Shown: positions 35,196-43,780 of the stretch, in pieces
Numbering within the stretch: the first letter of the stretch is position 1
Layout: every line of letters starts with the position of its first letter
From: Cyanobacteria bacterium UBA3301
GTDB lineage: Bacteria; Cyanobacteriota; Vampirovibrionia; Gastranaerophilales; Gastranaerophilaceae
NCBI GenBank assembly: GCA_002361485.1
Contig: DESZ01000008.1
Coordinates: forward strand, 9,621-73,620
DNA length: 64,000 nucleotides
Direction: 5' to 3'
Program-made: the position numbers and the translations under genes
The notes under the pieces: model-generated
The model's input: only the letters and a program-made list of their open reading frames with translations
What the model was told of the DNA's origin: nothing
The model's database searches: none

Positions 35196-35224
35196 TTGAT
35201 ATATTTTAAATAAATTTATATTAT
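35196..35224 (+). promoter_or_regulatory. Promoter for near-leaderless TonB-like gene
   Basis: TTGATA (35196-35201), 17-base spacer, TATTAT (35219-35224). The ATG follows nine bases later, predicting a leader of two or three bases, and there is no ribosome site. Confidence 0.55.
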
Positions 35225-35233
35225 AGAATTGTT

Positions 35234-35671
35234 ATGGAGAGAAAAAGATTTATTTCATTTTTTATAGCAATTCTATTTATTTTTGGGTTCACAACGGAAT
35301 CACGAGCTTTTGTTGTTTCTAAGACAAGACACAGAACTCCGTCATACACAATTCAAACACCCAAAATTAACCCGATAGATGCATACATGAAAGATATCGA
35401 GCGCAGAATAGAAGCAAATTGGATACCCCCAGAAAGCAATTTTAGATTTAAAACGGTAGTAAGCTTTCAAGTATTGCGTGACGGAAGCATAAGGAATTCA
35501 AAGATTTCCCAAACGTCAGGCGACAGAGATTTTGACCTTGGCGCAATGAAGGCGCTCGCAAGCTCGAAATTATCCCCGCTGCCAAACAATATTCTTGGCG
35601 ACAGTATTGATATAACATTTACCTTTGAACGCGTGTCATACTTGGCTAAAAAGGACAGATACGACAGATAG
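35234..35671 (+). CDS. Exported TonB C-terminal-like protein
   Basis: 145 aa: signal peptide (FISFFIAILFIFGFTTESRA), a short linker and a C-terminal TonB/TolA-like domain. Motifs are YMKDIERRIEANWIPPE, VSFQVLRDGSIRNSKISQTSGD and FDLGAMKALASSKLSPLP, as in the TonB C-terminal fold. It lacks the N-terminal membrane anchor and Pro-rich stalk of true TonB, so it may be a periplasmic partner rather than an energy transducer. Transcribed from a near-leaderless promoter after metG. Confidence 0.75.
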   Translation: MERKRFISFFIAILFIFGFTTESRAFVVSKTRHRTPSYTIQTPKINPIDAYMKDIERRIEANWIPPESNFRFKTVVSFQVLRDGSIRNSKISQTSGDRDFDLGAMKALASSKLSPLPNNILGDSIDITFTFERVSYLAKKDRYDR

Positions 35672-35703
35672 TTTGCAAATTTGAACCGACGAACTAAAAC
35701 ACA

Positions 35704-36153
35704 CTATTTGTTATTATTTTTTTTCAATTTTCTATTTCTTTTTTGCTGTTTTAGCAATTTTCTTTGCATACTTTCTTGTTTCCAAGGGTCGTTATTTGGA
35801 TTTACCCAATCCTGACATGTAAAATAAAAGTTAGGGCAAGCATTACCCTCATATTGCCATGAAGTTACAATATTATATTCATCAACTTCAAATATTCTTG
35901 TACAGTAGGACTGTTGTACAGTTCCAGTATAAGAAGAGGTTTGTATATATTTAGGATTTTGGTCATTATACCAATATAATAATTTATGACCTGCAATATT
36001 TTTTTCATCATTAGGATACCCCCACGACTTTATTACAGTATCAACATGCACACCCTGCCAACTGTTCATAACTCGACTCATTGCGGAATCTTCAGCTAAA
36101 ACGCCACATTGCAATATAAAAAACAAAGTTAGACTTATAAATATCTTCCTCAT
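35704..36153 (-). CDS. Small secreted protein, unknown
   Basis: 149 aa with a signal peptide (KIFISLTLFFILQCGVLA). The segment MNSWQGVHVDTVIKSWGYPN and LLYWYND resembles the small secreted W-x-G/W-G-x-P family seen with SmpA-like lipoproteins, where a loop links to an aromatic strand. Four Cys are present in the mature part (YCTRIFE, NACPNFYFTC). The C-terminus is very basic (KQQKRNRKLKKNNNK). Function unknown. Convergent with the TonB-like gene. Confidence 0.5.
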   Translation of the reverse strand: MRKIFISLTLFFILQCGVLAEDSAMSRVMNSWQGVHVDTVIKSWGYPNDEKNIAGHKLLYWYNDQNPKYIQTSSYTGTVQQSYCTRIFEVDEYNIVTSWQYEGNACPNFYFTCQDWVNPNNDPWKQESMQRKLLKQQKRNRKLKKNNNK

Positions 36154-36310
36154 ATAACCCCCTTACATTATTAATATACCATAAAAAAGTATCATTTTAG
36201 ATATAGGAAGGACAAAATTAAAATTTCCCCCAAATAATTAGTATAAAATTTAATAAATTGACATCTTAAATTTAAAATGCTTACATGAATCTCAAAAGGG
36301 GAGGGAAAAT

Positions 36311-36880
36311 ATGGAAAAAATATCTAAAATTATTACATCTCATTTATGGGTTGCTCTGGGACTAGCATTTTTAATTATTTTGTTAGGATTTATTCTCTTT
36401 GGCTTTAAATATAAACTCGTTAGCTCTAATGGGGAATTTTTTAGAATAAACGAAATGACAGGAGAAGTCCAAAAAATTCAGGGAACACGTTTTATTGCAA
36501 TTGACAGGCTAAATGATATAAAGAAAATGGAATTGGGACAACTTAAGGAATGGGAAACAAGACAGATTGGCAAAAATGAAGAACTCAACGTTGACATAAA
36601 AACTCTATGGAGAAATGGCAAACTATATTACAATGTAAAGGTTACACCTTTCGATAAAATTGAAAAAATCAGAAAGAAAAACTATTATGCAAGCACAAGT
36701 ATTACTATAAACCTCAAAGATGCAGATAATTTTTACATAAAAGGAATAACTTTAAACTTCAATGATATGATTCACTACATAAATGATGACTCGCTCGTTA
36801 CATCGAACTCTATTGAATTAAGCTATGAAGATATGAAATATGTAGACGATATTGATGTTACATGGAACTTTGATGATTAA
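36311..36880 (+). CDS. Single-pass membrane protein, unknown
   Basis: 189 aa with one N-terminal membrane helix (WVALGLAFLIILLGFILF, about 13-30) and an extracytoplasmic beta-rich part (FRINEMTGEVQKIQ, VKVTPFDKIEKIRKK). The end is acidic (YEDMKYVDDIDVTWNFDD). No family is recognised. Start preceded by GGGGAGGG and it appears to be a single-gene unit. Confidence 0.55.
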   Translation: MEKISKIITSHLWVALGLAFLIILLGFILFGFKYKLVSSNGEFFRINEMTGEVQKIQGTRFIAIDRLNDIKKMELGQLKEWETRQIGKNEELNVDIKTLWRNGKLYYNVKVTPFDKIEKIRKKNYYASTSITINLKDADNFYIKGITLNFNDMIHYINDDSLVTSNSIELSYEDMKYVDDIDVTWNFDD

Positions 36881-36924
36881 AAGGACATAAGTTAAGTATT
36901 GTGGGTAATATACCTGAATAACTT

Positions 36925-37176
36925 GGATTTGCAGGGGGTGGATATGCAATAAAAAAAGAACCTTTGCGGTTCTTTCTAAAAAATTACCCCCAAGCAAATT
37001 CTACAGGCGTTGTTTGTGAGGGTGTGATACCCGAACAATTACAACGCCGTATGCCGTAGGCTAATTGAGCAATTTTGACTAACGGCAAAATTGCTAATTC
37101 GGATTTGCAGGGGGTGAATATGCAATAAAAAAAGAACCTTTGCGGTTCTTTTAAAAAATTACCCCCAAGCAAATTC
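36925..37176. repeat. Near-identical 76-77 bp direct repeats carrying a tRNA-Glu 3' end and terminator
   Basis: Copies at 36925-37001 and 37101-37176 differ at about three positions. Each holds, on the minus strand, the last about 15-17 bases of tRNA-Glu (GAATTTGCTTGGGGGTA), the terminator hairpin and a 25-base tail. The 99 bases between them have two hairpins (GGCGTTGT/ACAACGCC; AGCAATTTTG/CAAAATTGCT). The arrangement resembles a 3' tRNA duplication left by an integration or a short tandem duplication. Confidence 0.85.
37124..37152 (-). terminator. Terminator of tRNA-Glu
   Basis: On the minus strand AAAGAACC/GGTTCTTT stem, loop GCAAA, then seven T. A second copy is at 36948-36976. Confidence 0.8.
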
Positions 37177-37232
37177 GAATTGCTGTCTACACCGTGAAAG
37201 GGTGTTGTCCTAGGCCTCTAGACGATGGGGGC
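37160..37232 (-). tRNA. tRNA-Glu (UUC)
   Basis: 73 bases on the minus strand. Acceptor GCCCCCA pairs with TGGGGGT (G-U first pair), D-arm TCTAGAGGCCTAGGA, anticodon stem ACACC/GGTGT with loop CTTTCAC (anticodon TTC), T-arm AGCAA-TTCGAAT-TTGCT, discriminator A. CCA is not encoded. The GCCCCCATCGTCTAGAGG start is that of cyanobacterial and plastid trnE. Confidence 0.97.
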
Positions 37233-37292
37233 TTGACTACAAGAAATATTCTATCGTGAACAAATTTAAATGTCAACCAAAATGTTGTATAT

Positions 37293-38276
37293 TTAAAAAT
37301 TCCCTGCTAAGTTTTTAATTTCTCCAATAATTTCGGCTAATTCGGGGGTTAGATCTTCGGATGATTGTATATTAAATTTTACGGTTTTTGCAAATTCAGC
37401 TTTTTTTAACTCGTGCATTCCGCGTTTTTTAAAAATTTCTTCAAGGATTTTTACGCGAGACAAACCGGAATCTATTTCGGTAGCGGGAATAGAAATATTT
37501 TTCAATTCATAATCTAGCGCACGTTGAAAATGTTTTTCAGAAAGAATATCCTCAAATTCTCCGCATTTTAGGATATGGATTTTATCTTTTGCGCGCAATT
37601 TGGGCATAATTTCATCCGCATTTTCTTTTCCATCTCTATCAAAAAGCACAAATATTGGTATTTTCAAGCTATCAGCAAATTCATAATAAGACTTTACGAC
37701 TTGATTTTTTCCGCCTGAAGCGTACAAAAACACCCCTTCTTTATCAAAGTCAAACCCGCACAGTTTCCCAAATTCAGGCAACAAGGTTTCTTCTGTCGCG
37801 CCCTCAGCCAAAACTAAAACCTCTATCGGGAATTTAAACCCCAAATCTTTGCGAGCTTGTCTTATATCACCGGCAGTGCCTAAAGCCCTGAGCCACTGCA
37901 AATTTTTGGGAATATCATCACTTAAAAGGTTTAATATGGCACGATAATTTATTTTATTATCTATAAGTTTTAATATATTACTATCCGTAACAAATACAGA
38001 AGTTTCATAATCAAGTAAGGCTTTATTGATTACATAATCATTTTTACATTCATAACCAGACATAGCCAATGAATTGTTAATTACTTCTTGTGCCAAATTT
38101 TTTATCGACTCGTAATCCATATTATCTAAATCATTTCTGCTAAAACGCGGGGCAATCAAATTGTGCAGAAGGATATCAGAAAAGACTCTTAAATACTTTG
38201 TTTCAGGATTCTTAAATCTTGTTAGCCTGTCAGCTGATATTATTATTTGTTCTTTTGTTAAAGGTTTTATTTTCAA
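37293..38276 (-). CDS. Stand-alone TOPRIM-domain protein (OLD-like)
   Basis: 327 aa. Residues about 152-240 form a TOPRIM domain: EVLVLAEGATEETLLPEFGK (catalytic Glu158, Glu162/163), a Gly-rich turn (YASGGKNQVV) and IFVLFDRDGKENAD (Asp213, Asp215). The N-terminal half is helical without an ATPase. In OLD nucleases this TOPRIM follows an ABC-type ATPase and cleaves DNA; here the ATPase is missing. Activity could be nuclease or nucleotide binding. It sits beside the tRNA-Glu duplication and has no co-transcribed partner. RBS is weak. Confidence 0.65.
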   Translation of the reverse strand: MKIKPLTKEQIIISADRLTRFKNPETKYLRVFSDILLHNLIAPRFSRNDLDNMDYESIKNLAQEVINNSLAMSGYECKNDYVINKALLDYETSVFVTDSNILKLIDNKINYRAILNLLSDDIPKNLQWLRALGTAGDIRQARKDLGFKFPIEVLVLAEGATEETLLPEFGKLCGFDFDKEGVFLYASGGKNQVVKSYYEFADSLKIPIFVLFDRDGKENADEIMPKLRAKDKIHILKCGEFEDILSEKHFQRALDYELKNISIPATEIDSGLSRVKILEEIFKKRGMHELKKAEFAKTVKFNIQSSEDLTPELAEIIGEIKNLAGNF

Positions 38277-38368
38277 TTTTTTATCTTCTTTTAATATTTA
38301 TTTACAAAAAATATTAACAACTAGCAATTTTTTCCATATCTGTTTTTTAATATACATGTGGAGTTATT

Positions 38369-39745
38369 ATGGTAGAAAAAATTAATGTTGCTATAAAACA
38401 ATATAATTATAACACAAGCGTAAATCGCACGGACAATACGCAGCAAACTTCACCTGTTACGAATGTGCAAGCATGCCCGTCATTTACTGCCAAGGCAATT
38501 TCTATGGGCTTTTCTAACAAGAATATAACTCTGCGAACAGAATTATCCGGGAAAGAAGAAAAAGCAAAGTATAAAGAAGTTTCATCAAAACTTGATAGAA
38601 ATACACGCAAAATGCTTGAAGGACTTTTAAAAAACGGTATTTTGCTGAATAATAATTCAGAAGATAAATCTACCGTACTTGATAACTTACACAAAATAGT
38701 AACAGAACCGAGAGCTCAAGGCTTAGATGCGGGAATAATACTGAAAGATACAATTACTACAATTGCTTATCCTTACTTTATCACTCAGCAATTCGGAGAT
38801 ATTCCTACGCAATATAGAGATATAGTTCTCCAAGCAAACAACGCTTCAAAAATCAGTACCGATTCTCGCCAAAATTCCGATGAAGTAGATGTTGAGCATT
38901 CAGGTACATGTGTTGCAGCAAGTACAGAATTTAAATTGGCAAAACAAATGCCTGCAGAATTTGCAAGATTTGCTCAGGGGTTAAGTTCTCCAGATATGAG
39001 CGTTGAAAAAACGATAAAACTTGAAAACTTGGCAGATAACACATTAAGCGGAGTCTGGTTATTAAATGCTTTTGAAATTCCGTTTGAAATGAATAATTAT
39101 AATGAAGCGATATTAAAATTCAAACCTGATAAAAATGCAATTATCAGAGCACAAATTCAAACGACCAACAAAGACCCTGAAGAAAGAACTCCTTTAGATG
39201 TACTAATGCAATCTACATTTATGCAAGTTGGTTCACAACAGGCATACAATACTTTAACGGACAAAAGAGGCGGAAAATTTAACCAAAACGATAAAGGTTT
39301 AATCGAGTTTGAAAAGACCTTTACCGAATCGGTAGTTTTTGGCAAAAATATTTTATCCGTTACTTATCAAACTGTTGACGAAAACGCACGTTTGATAGGG
39401 TACGAAACAGATTTAAACACAATGAAAAGACACCTTATAAACGCGCTTAATATGGGCGAAAACGTAATTATAGGCTATACTCAAACAAACGAAAACAATG
39501 TAATTGTAAACGGCCACGAAATAACAATTGTCGGTTATAAAACAAACGGCGACGGCAAAATGACATTTATATGCAACGATACGGATGACGATATAGCAAA
39601 ACCTATTGAATATTCTGAAGATTACTTATTACCTAAAATCCATCATGCAGCATTACCAAAAGAAGTTGTTGAAACCGATTTAAATATAATTCCAAGCTGG
39701 GTCGAAGGAATAAGTATGTATAAACAAATGAAAAGAAGTGCTTAA
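38369..39745 (+). CDS. Papain-like cysteine peptidase candidate
   Basis: 458 aa without signal peptide. A polar N-terminus contains the S-F-T-A-K motif (ACPSFTAKAIS, near 35-45), which also opens the protein at 10504. Possible active-site pieces are Cys181 in EHSGTCVAAS, His383 in NGHEITIVGYKTNGDGK and Asn403/Asp404 in FICNDTDDD. Their order and local sequences match papain-like enzymes (G-x-C-x-A-S; G-H-x-I-x-I-V-G-Y; a later N). The middle (190-370) is unassigned. GTGGAG gives its ribosome site. It lies 81 bases before a 5'-nucleotidase on the same strand. Confidence 0.55.
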   Translation: MVEKINVAIKQYNYNTSVNRTDNTQQTSPVTNVQACPSFTAKAISMGFSNKNITLRTELSGKEEKAKYKEVSSKLDRNTRKMLEGLLKNGILLNNNSEDKSTVLDNLHKIVTEPRAQGLDAGIILKDTITTIAYPYFITQQFGDIPTQYRDIVLQANNASKISTDSRQNSDEVDVEHSGTCVAASTEFKLAKQMPAEFARFAQGLSSPDMSVEKTIKLENLADNTLSGVWLLNAFEIPFEMNNYNEAILKFKPDKNAIIRAQIQTTNKDPEERTPLDVLMQSTFMQVGSQQAYNTLTDKRGGKFNQNDKGLIEFEKTFTESVVFGKNILSVTYQTVDENARLIGYETDLNTMKRHLINALNMGENVIIGYTQTNENNVIVNGHEITIVGYKTNGDGKMTFICNDTDDDIAKPIEYSEDYLLPKIHHAALPKEVVETDLNIIPSWVEGISMYKQMKRSA

Positions 39746-39826
39746 TGTTACTTAATGAATTAAGAATTTCAGGCAAAATTATTTTTTATAGGGTTTTATG
39801 TGTATGAAGTGTAAAGGGATTATATA

Positions 39827-41494
39827 ATGATAAATGCGCCATCTACAATATCATATAACTATCCGACAGCTTATCTGCATCAAAATAAAAATATACAATA
39901 TCAAAGTACATCCGTTGCAGAAGCGCCCAAATATGATGTAAACATATACCCGCAAACAACATCAATATACAAAGATAATATCAGCTCTACAACCCCCGAA
40001 CTTATACACACAAGCTGGTTTTATGTAAACGATGTACACGGAAAAATGACAAAAATGGAACGCATATATAATGTTGCACAAGAATTTGTCAGCACCCCTT
40101 CTCAAAAAGTCTTCCCTAATTTTTTCTCAAATTCGACCGATAAAGTTTCAAAATTTAAAGTTAACTCAGGTGATATTCTAATCGGAGCCAATTCAAACAA
40201 TAACAAGGTTGCAAGTGAATTTTTAAGATGGTGCAGATTTGATGCGGGTATACCCGGCAATCACGAATTTGATGTTCCAGATCCATCAAACCTTGCTTCT
40301 CTTATAAAGGATACTGACACAACCTGTTTAGCCGCAAATATTATAGTGAAATCCGGTTCTCCTCTTGAAGGACGTTTTGAAAGTTCTAAAATAATAGAGC
40401 GCGACGGAGAGTTATACGGGTTTATCGGGATTTCTCCTTCAGATATGACAGAGCGCGTAAAAATGAACCCGAGTATGGCAGATATTGAAGTCCTAAGCGT
40501 TGATGATACGATAAAAAAAGTACAGTCAGAAGTTGCAAAACTCAAGCAACAAGGTATCAATAAAATAATATTACTTTCTCACAGCGGTTTACCGAATGAT
40601 AAAAAAATAATAGAAGAAGTAAACGGTATTGATATAATTTTTAGTGCGCACACACACGATTTAATAAAAGATATAAAAGAAGGCGAAAATTTATTTTATT
40701 CAAAAAACGGAGAGCCGATTGTCATAACACAAGCAGGAAAAGACGGTGAAAATGCCGGCATACTGAATGTTGATTTTGACAAAAACGGAATCATCAAAAA
40801 GGTTCAAAACAATATTATTGATATAAATAACTATAATCGGCCTTTGTATGTCAAAGATTCGGTTGAAAAAATTATCGGAAAGCCTGAAATCGTAGCAGTA
40901 GTAAAATCAGCCGCACCTGCACCTAAGAACAGATTATTAGAAGACAATCCGCACGGCAATCTTATTGCAGACGCTATGCGCTATGAACTGGGTACCGACA
41001 TCGGTTTATTAAATGCAGGTAATATAAGGGGACATTTCTCCGAAGGCAAAGTGGACACAAGATTAGTTGCAGATATTACACCATTTGAAGATAATATGAT
41101 GATTCTCAACTTGAGTGAAAAACAAATTATTGATGCTATAAAAGTAGGAGTTGAGGCACTTAAAAACGGAACAAAACCCGGAATAATGCTTGTTTCCGGA
41201 ATGAAATATACCTGTGATAAAAACGGCAACTTGTTAAGTGCAGAATTTATCGATAAAGACAATAAATCTCATCCGATAGATGTGAACAATCCGTCCCAAA
41301 CAAAAAAATACACGGTAGCTACAGATGATTTCATTGCTACAGGCGGTGATAATTATTTCCCGACAAACCCAAACCCTGATTATGTAGTACAAACCTTTAA
41401 CGTAGATAAAAATAAACTTGCGTGCGACTATCTCAAAAAGTTCAAAGAACCAATTGAAATTAAATCCGACGGCAGAATTCAAATTATCGATTAA
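39827..41494 (+). CDS. 5'-nucleotidase/UshA-type metallophosphoesterase, no signal peptide
   Basis: 555 aa. Metallophosphatase domain (about 62-340): FYVNDVHGKM, VNSGDILIG, PGNHEFDV, LLSHSGLP, SAHTHDLI, all metal-ligand motifs. C-terminal 5'-nucleotidase domain (about 360-545): NPHGNLIADAMRY, LNAGNIRGHFSEG, DITPFEDNMMILNL, TDDFIATGGDNYFP. UshA relatives hydrolyse nucleotides and are normally exported. Here the N-terminus is a 60-residue polar Tyr/Gln/Asn stretch (INAPSTISYNYPTAYLHQ) with no signal peptide. It follows the cysteine-peptidase-like gene and may be part of its operon. Confidence 0.88.
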   Translation: MINAPSTISYNYPTAYLHQNKNIQYQSTSVAEAPKYDVNIYPQTTSIYKDNISSTTPELIHTSWFYVNDVHGKMTKMERIYNVAQEFVSTPSQKVFPNFFSNSTDKVSKFKVNSGDILIGANSNNNKVASEFLRWCRFDAGIPGNHEFDVPDPSNLASLIKDTDTTCLAANIIVKSGSPLEGRFESSKIIERDGELYGFIGISPSDMTERVKMNPSMADIEVLSVDDTIKKVQSEVAKLKQQGINKIILLSHSGLPNDKKIIEEVNGIDIIFSAHTHDLIKDIKEGENLFYSKNGEPIVITQAGKDGENAGILNVDFDKNGIIKKVQNNIIDINNYNRPLYVKDSVEKIIGKPEIVAVVKSAAPAPKNRLLEDNPHGNLIADAMRYELGTDIGLLNAGNIRGHFSEGKVDTRLVADITPFEDNMMILNLSEKQIIDAIKVGVEALKNGTKPGIMLVSGMKYTCDKNGNLLSAEFIDKDNKSHPIDVNNPSQTKKYTVATDDFIATGGDNYFPTNPNPDYVVQTFNVDKNKLACDYLKKFKEPIEIKSDGRIQIID

Positions 41495-42834
41495 TAATAA
41501 TTATTTTTTTCTACATCAATCAAATAATGAATCATCTTTGACGGATTTTTATGCCAAGAACCGTTCCATTTATTTATAATAATATCCGCAGGAGAAATTC
41601 CTTTATTTAGCATTGATTTTAATTCTTGGAGGAATAATTCTTCACCCGTTTGGGCTTCTTTTAAAGATTTTTCTGCAATTTGTACAATCTCTTTTGCATA
41701 ATCAAGAATTTTTGAATGCTTTAATTCTGCCTGAAGTCCGTTTTTAGGGACATTATACCGCAATTCCGAAAAATCCTTATATTGAAGATGTTTGAACAAA
41801 TCCTCACACTCACTCATCGCATTATTATCATACAAAATACCCTTATAAATCGCAGGTATTGCATATTTTAAACATCCGCCGACACAGTCATGATTTCTTA
41901 TTTCTATAAAGTTTCTCAACCTTACCTCAGGGAAGCACAAATTTGCTTGAAGTTCGTAATCCTCTAACGACGGGCACAAACCGTGATAACCCTCTTTTAA
42001 AAATTCCTCAAAAGTTATATTTCCATTAATCTCGACAGGCTGTCCTTCACGTTGAATAAATATCATAGGAGTTTTTAAAACACAGTCGATATAATCCTCA
42101 AAAGAAAATTCTTCACTTATTTTTCCGGCAAAACCGCACCTATCATTATCGGTATTTATCCACGCAAGAGCCCTAAAGGATTTATATCCCGTGTCTACTC
42201 CGCCTCTTATCGGAGAATTTGCAAACATTGCAGTCATAAACGGAGATAACTTATTTGCAAGCTTGTATTTTCGCATAGCATCTTCTTCAGATTTAAAATC
42301 AATACAACATTGAATTCCTGCAGTCTCGCGCATCATAACATCTGACAATATACCCCACAAATAAGATGCCATTATTTTATACCGTCTTTTTGGAATTATG
42401 CGTATATTCTTGTTAGTAGTAATAGGAGATACACCGTAACTCAATAAACAAAAATCTTTCTCGCCAATCGCAGATTCCAATTTTGAATTTATATTATCAA
42501 TTTTTTCTTTCAATTTAAAAATAGTATTTTCCGGTTTTGTACTTATTTCGACCTGTGCTCCCGGCTCCAACGTAATAGTATCATGCTCGTTAGCCAACCC
42601 TATTATATTCTTTTCGTCAACAATATAATCCCAATGATTTTTACCTGCGAATTTCGACAACAACGAGCATACACCTTCACATCCCCAATAATCGACGGCG
42701 CTATAGGTTTCAGTATTGACAGGCAGCCTTTCAAACTCCATCCCCACTTTGTAATCATAAGGTCTTGTATAACCTTTTGTATATAAATTTAAAATTGCAC
42801 TCCTATCTAATACGTCAGACTCTAGTTTTAACAT
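41491..42834 (-). CDS. gshA: Glutamate--cysteine ligase (GCS2 family)
   Basis: 447 aa (from the second of two adjacent ATGs, spacing seven from AGGG). Glutathione pathway first enzyme, joining Glu and Cys. GCS2-type motifs are YDYKVGMEFERLPVN, ITLEPGAQVEISTKP, ETAGIQCCIDF, NSPIRGGVDTGYKS and VRLRNFIEIRNHD. Such enzymes occur in Cyanobacteria and some Proteobacteria. No gshB is nearby. The stop overlaps the convergent nucleotidase stop by four bases. Confidence 0.85.
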   Translation of the reverse strand: MLKLESDVLDRSAILNLYTKGYTRPYDYKVGMEFERLPVNTETYSAVDYWGCEGVCSLLSKFAGKNHWDYIVDEKNIIGLANEHDTITLEPGAQVEISTKPENTIFKLKEKIDNINSKLESAIGEKDFCLLSYGVSPITTNKNIRIIPKRRYKIMASYLWGILSDVMMRETAGIQCCIDFKSEEDAMRKYKLANKLSPFMTAMFANSPIRGGVDTGYKSFRALAWINTDNDRCGFAGKISEEFSFEDYIDCVLKTPMIFIQREGQPVEINGNITFEEFLKEGYHGLCPSLEDYELQANLCFPEVRLRNFIEIRNHDCVGGCLKYAIPAIYKGILYDNNAMSECEDLFKHLQYKDFSELRYNVPKNGLQAELKHSKILDYAKEIVQIAEKSLKEAQTGEELFLQELKSMLNKGISPADIIINKWNGSWHKNPSKMIHYLIDVEKNNYY

Positions 42835-42919
42835 CATTATCCCTTTTCAAATTCATAATATCATAACAATACTTAAAATAACAAATAAAAAAATATATAC
42901 ATTACTCTGTGTATGATAT

Positions 42920-42932
42920 TATAATCAGTAAG
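42920..42932 (+). promoter_or_regulatory. -10 box giving a leaderless rsmA transcript
   Basis: TATAAT (42920-42925) is followed after seven bases by the rsmA ATG, exactly where transcription should begin. No clear -35 and no ribosome site are seen. Confidence 0.45.
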
Positions 42933-43766
42933 ATGAATTACTTTGAACGGGCAAGATACTTTAGAACAAAAAAAAGATTAGGTCAAAACTTCCTTATAGA
43001 TGGGGAAGTTATTTCTGACATTTTAAATTATGCAAACATCACTGCCAATGATACCGTTATAGAAATCGGACCGGGAGTCGGATTTGTAACAGAACAACTG
43101 GTAAAACACGCCAAAAAAGTTATTGCAATCGAACTTGATGAAGAAGCAATAAAAGAACTAAAAAAATTAGATGCCCCGAATTTAGAAATTATCCACAACG
43201 ACATTTTAAAAACGGATTTATCAGCTCTATGCCAAGAAGATATAAAAATAGTTGCAAATATTCCATACTACATAACCAGCCCGATTTTAGCACATTTATT
43301 AGGGGAAATTGACGATTTAAAAAATAAAAATCGAGCAAAGATAAAAGATATTATTCTTATGGTACAGGAAGAAGTAGCTTTGAGAATGGTTGCAAATGAG
43401 AATTCACAAGGAAAACAATACGGACTTTTAACCATACTTTCGCAATTTTGGGCAGATGTAAAAATATTGAGAACGGTAGGCCGAAAATGTTTTTATCCTG
43501 CCCCTAAAGTAACATCGGCACTTGTCAAACTTGATGTGAGAAAAGAACCGCTGTTAAAATTATCTGATTATTCTCATTTTAGAAAAACAATACGCGCAGG
43601 CTTTGCACAAAGAAGAAAAAATATTAAAAATTGCTTATTACACGGAGGTTTCCCGAAAGAAAAAGTTTTAAACGCACTCTCAACATTAGGAATAGACGAA
43701 AATACAAGAGGCGAAAAACTATCAATTGAAACCTTTGGAAAATTATCAGAAGAATTGATTAAATAA
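42933..43766 (+). CDS. rsmA: 16S rRNA dimethyladenosine transferase
   Basis: 277 aa SAM-dependent enzyme dimethylating two adjacent adenines near the 16S 3' end (KsgA). Motifs are RTKKRLGQNFLIDGEVI, VIEIGPGVGFVTEQL, AIELDEEAI, the catalytic VANIPYYITSPI, and C-terminal FRKTIRAGFAQRRKNIKNCL. The ATG at 42933 matches the family start; a longer reading from 42909 is upstream of the promoter box. Possibly a leaderless mRNA. Convergent with manC. Confidence 0.95.
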   Translation: MNYFERARYFRTKKRLGQNFLIDGEVISDILNYANITANDTVIEIGPGVGFVTEQLVKHAKKVIAIELDEEAIKELKKLDAPNLEIIHNDILKTDLSALCQEDIKIVANIPYYITSPILAHLLGEIDDLKNKNRAKIKDIILMVQEEVALRMVANENSQGKQYGLLTILSQFWADVKILRTVGRKCFYPAPKVTSALVKLDVRKEPLLKLSDYSHFRKTIRAGFAQRRKNIKNCLLHGGFPKEKVLNALSTLGIDENTRGEKLSIETFGKLSEELIK

Positions 43767-43780
43767 TTGCAGCTTAAATT

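Noticed and set aside
35234..35671. TonB energy transducer
   Set aside because: There is only the C-terminal-like domain with a signal peptide; the membrane anchor and Pro-rich stalk are missing and no ExbB/ExbD is near.
36984..37172. 62-aa open frame on the minus strand
   Set aside because: It covers the tRNA-Glu 3' end and its duplicate.
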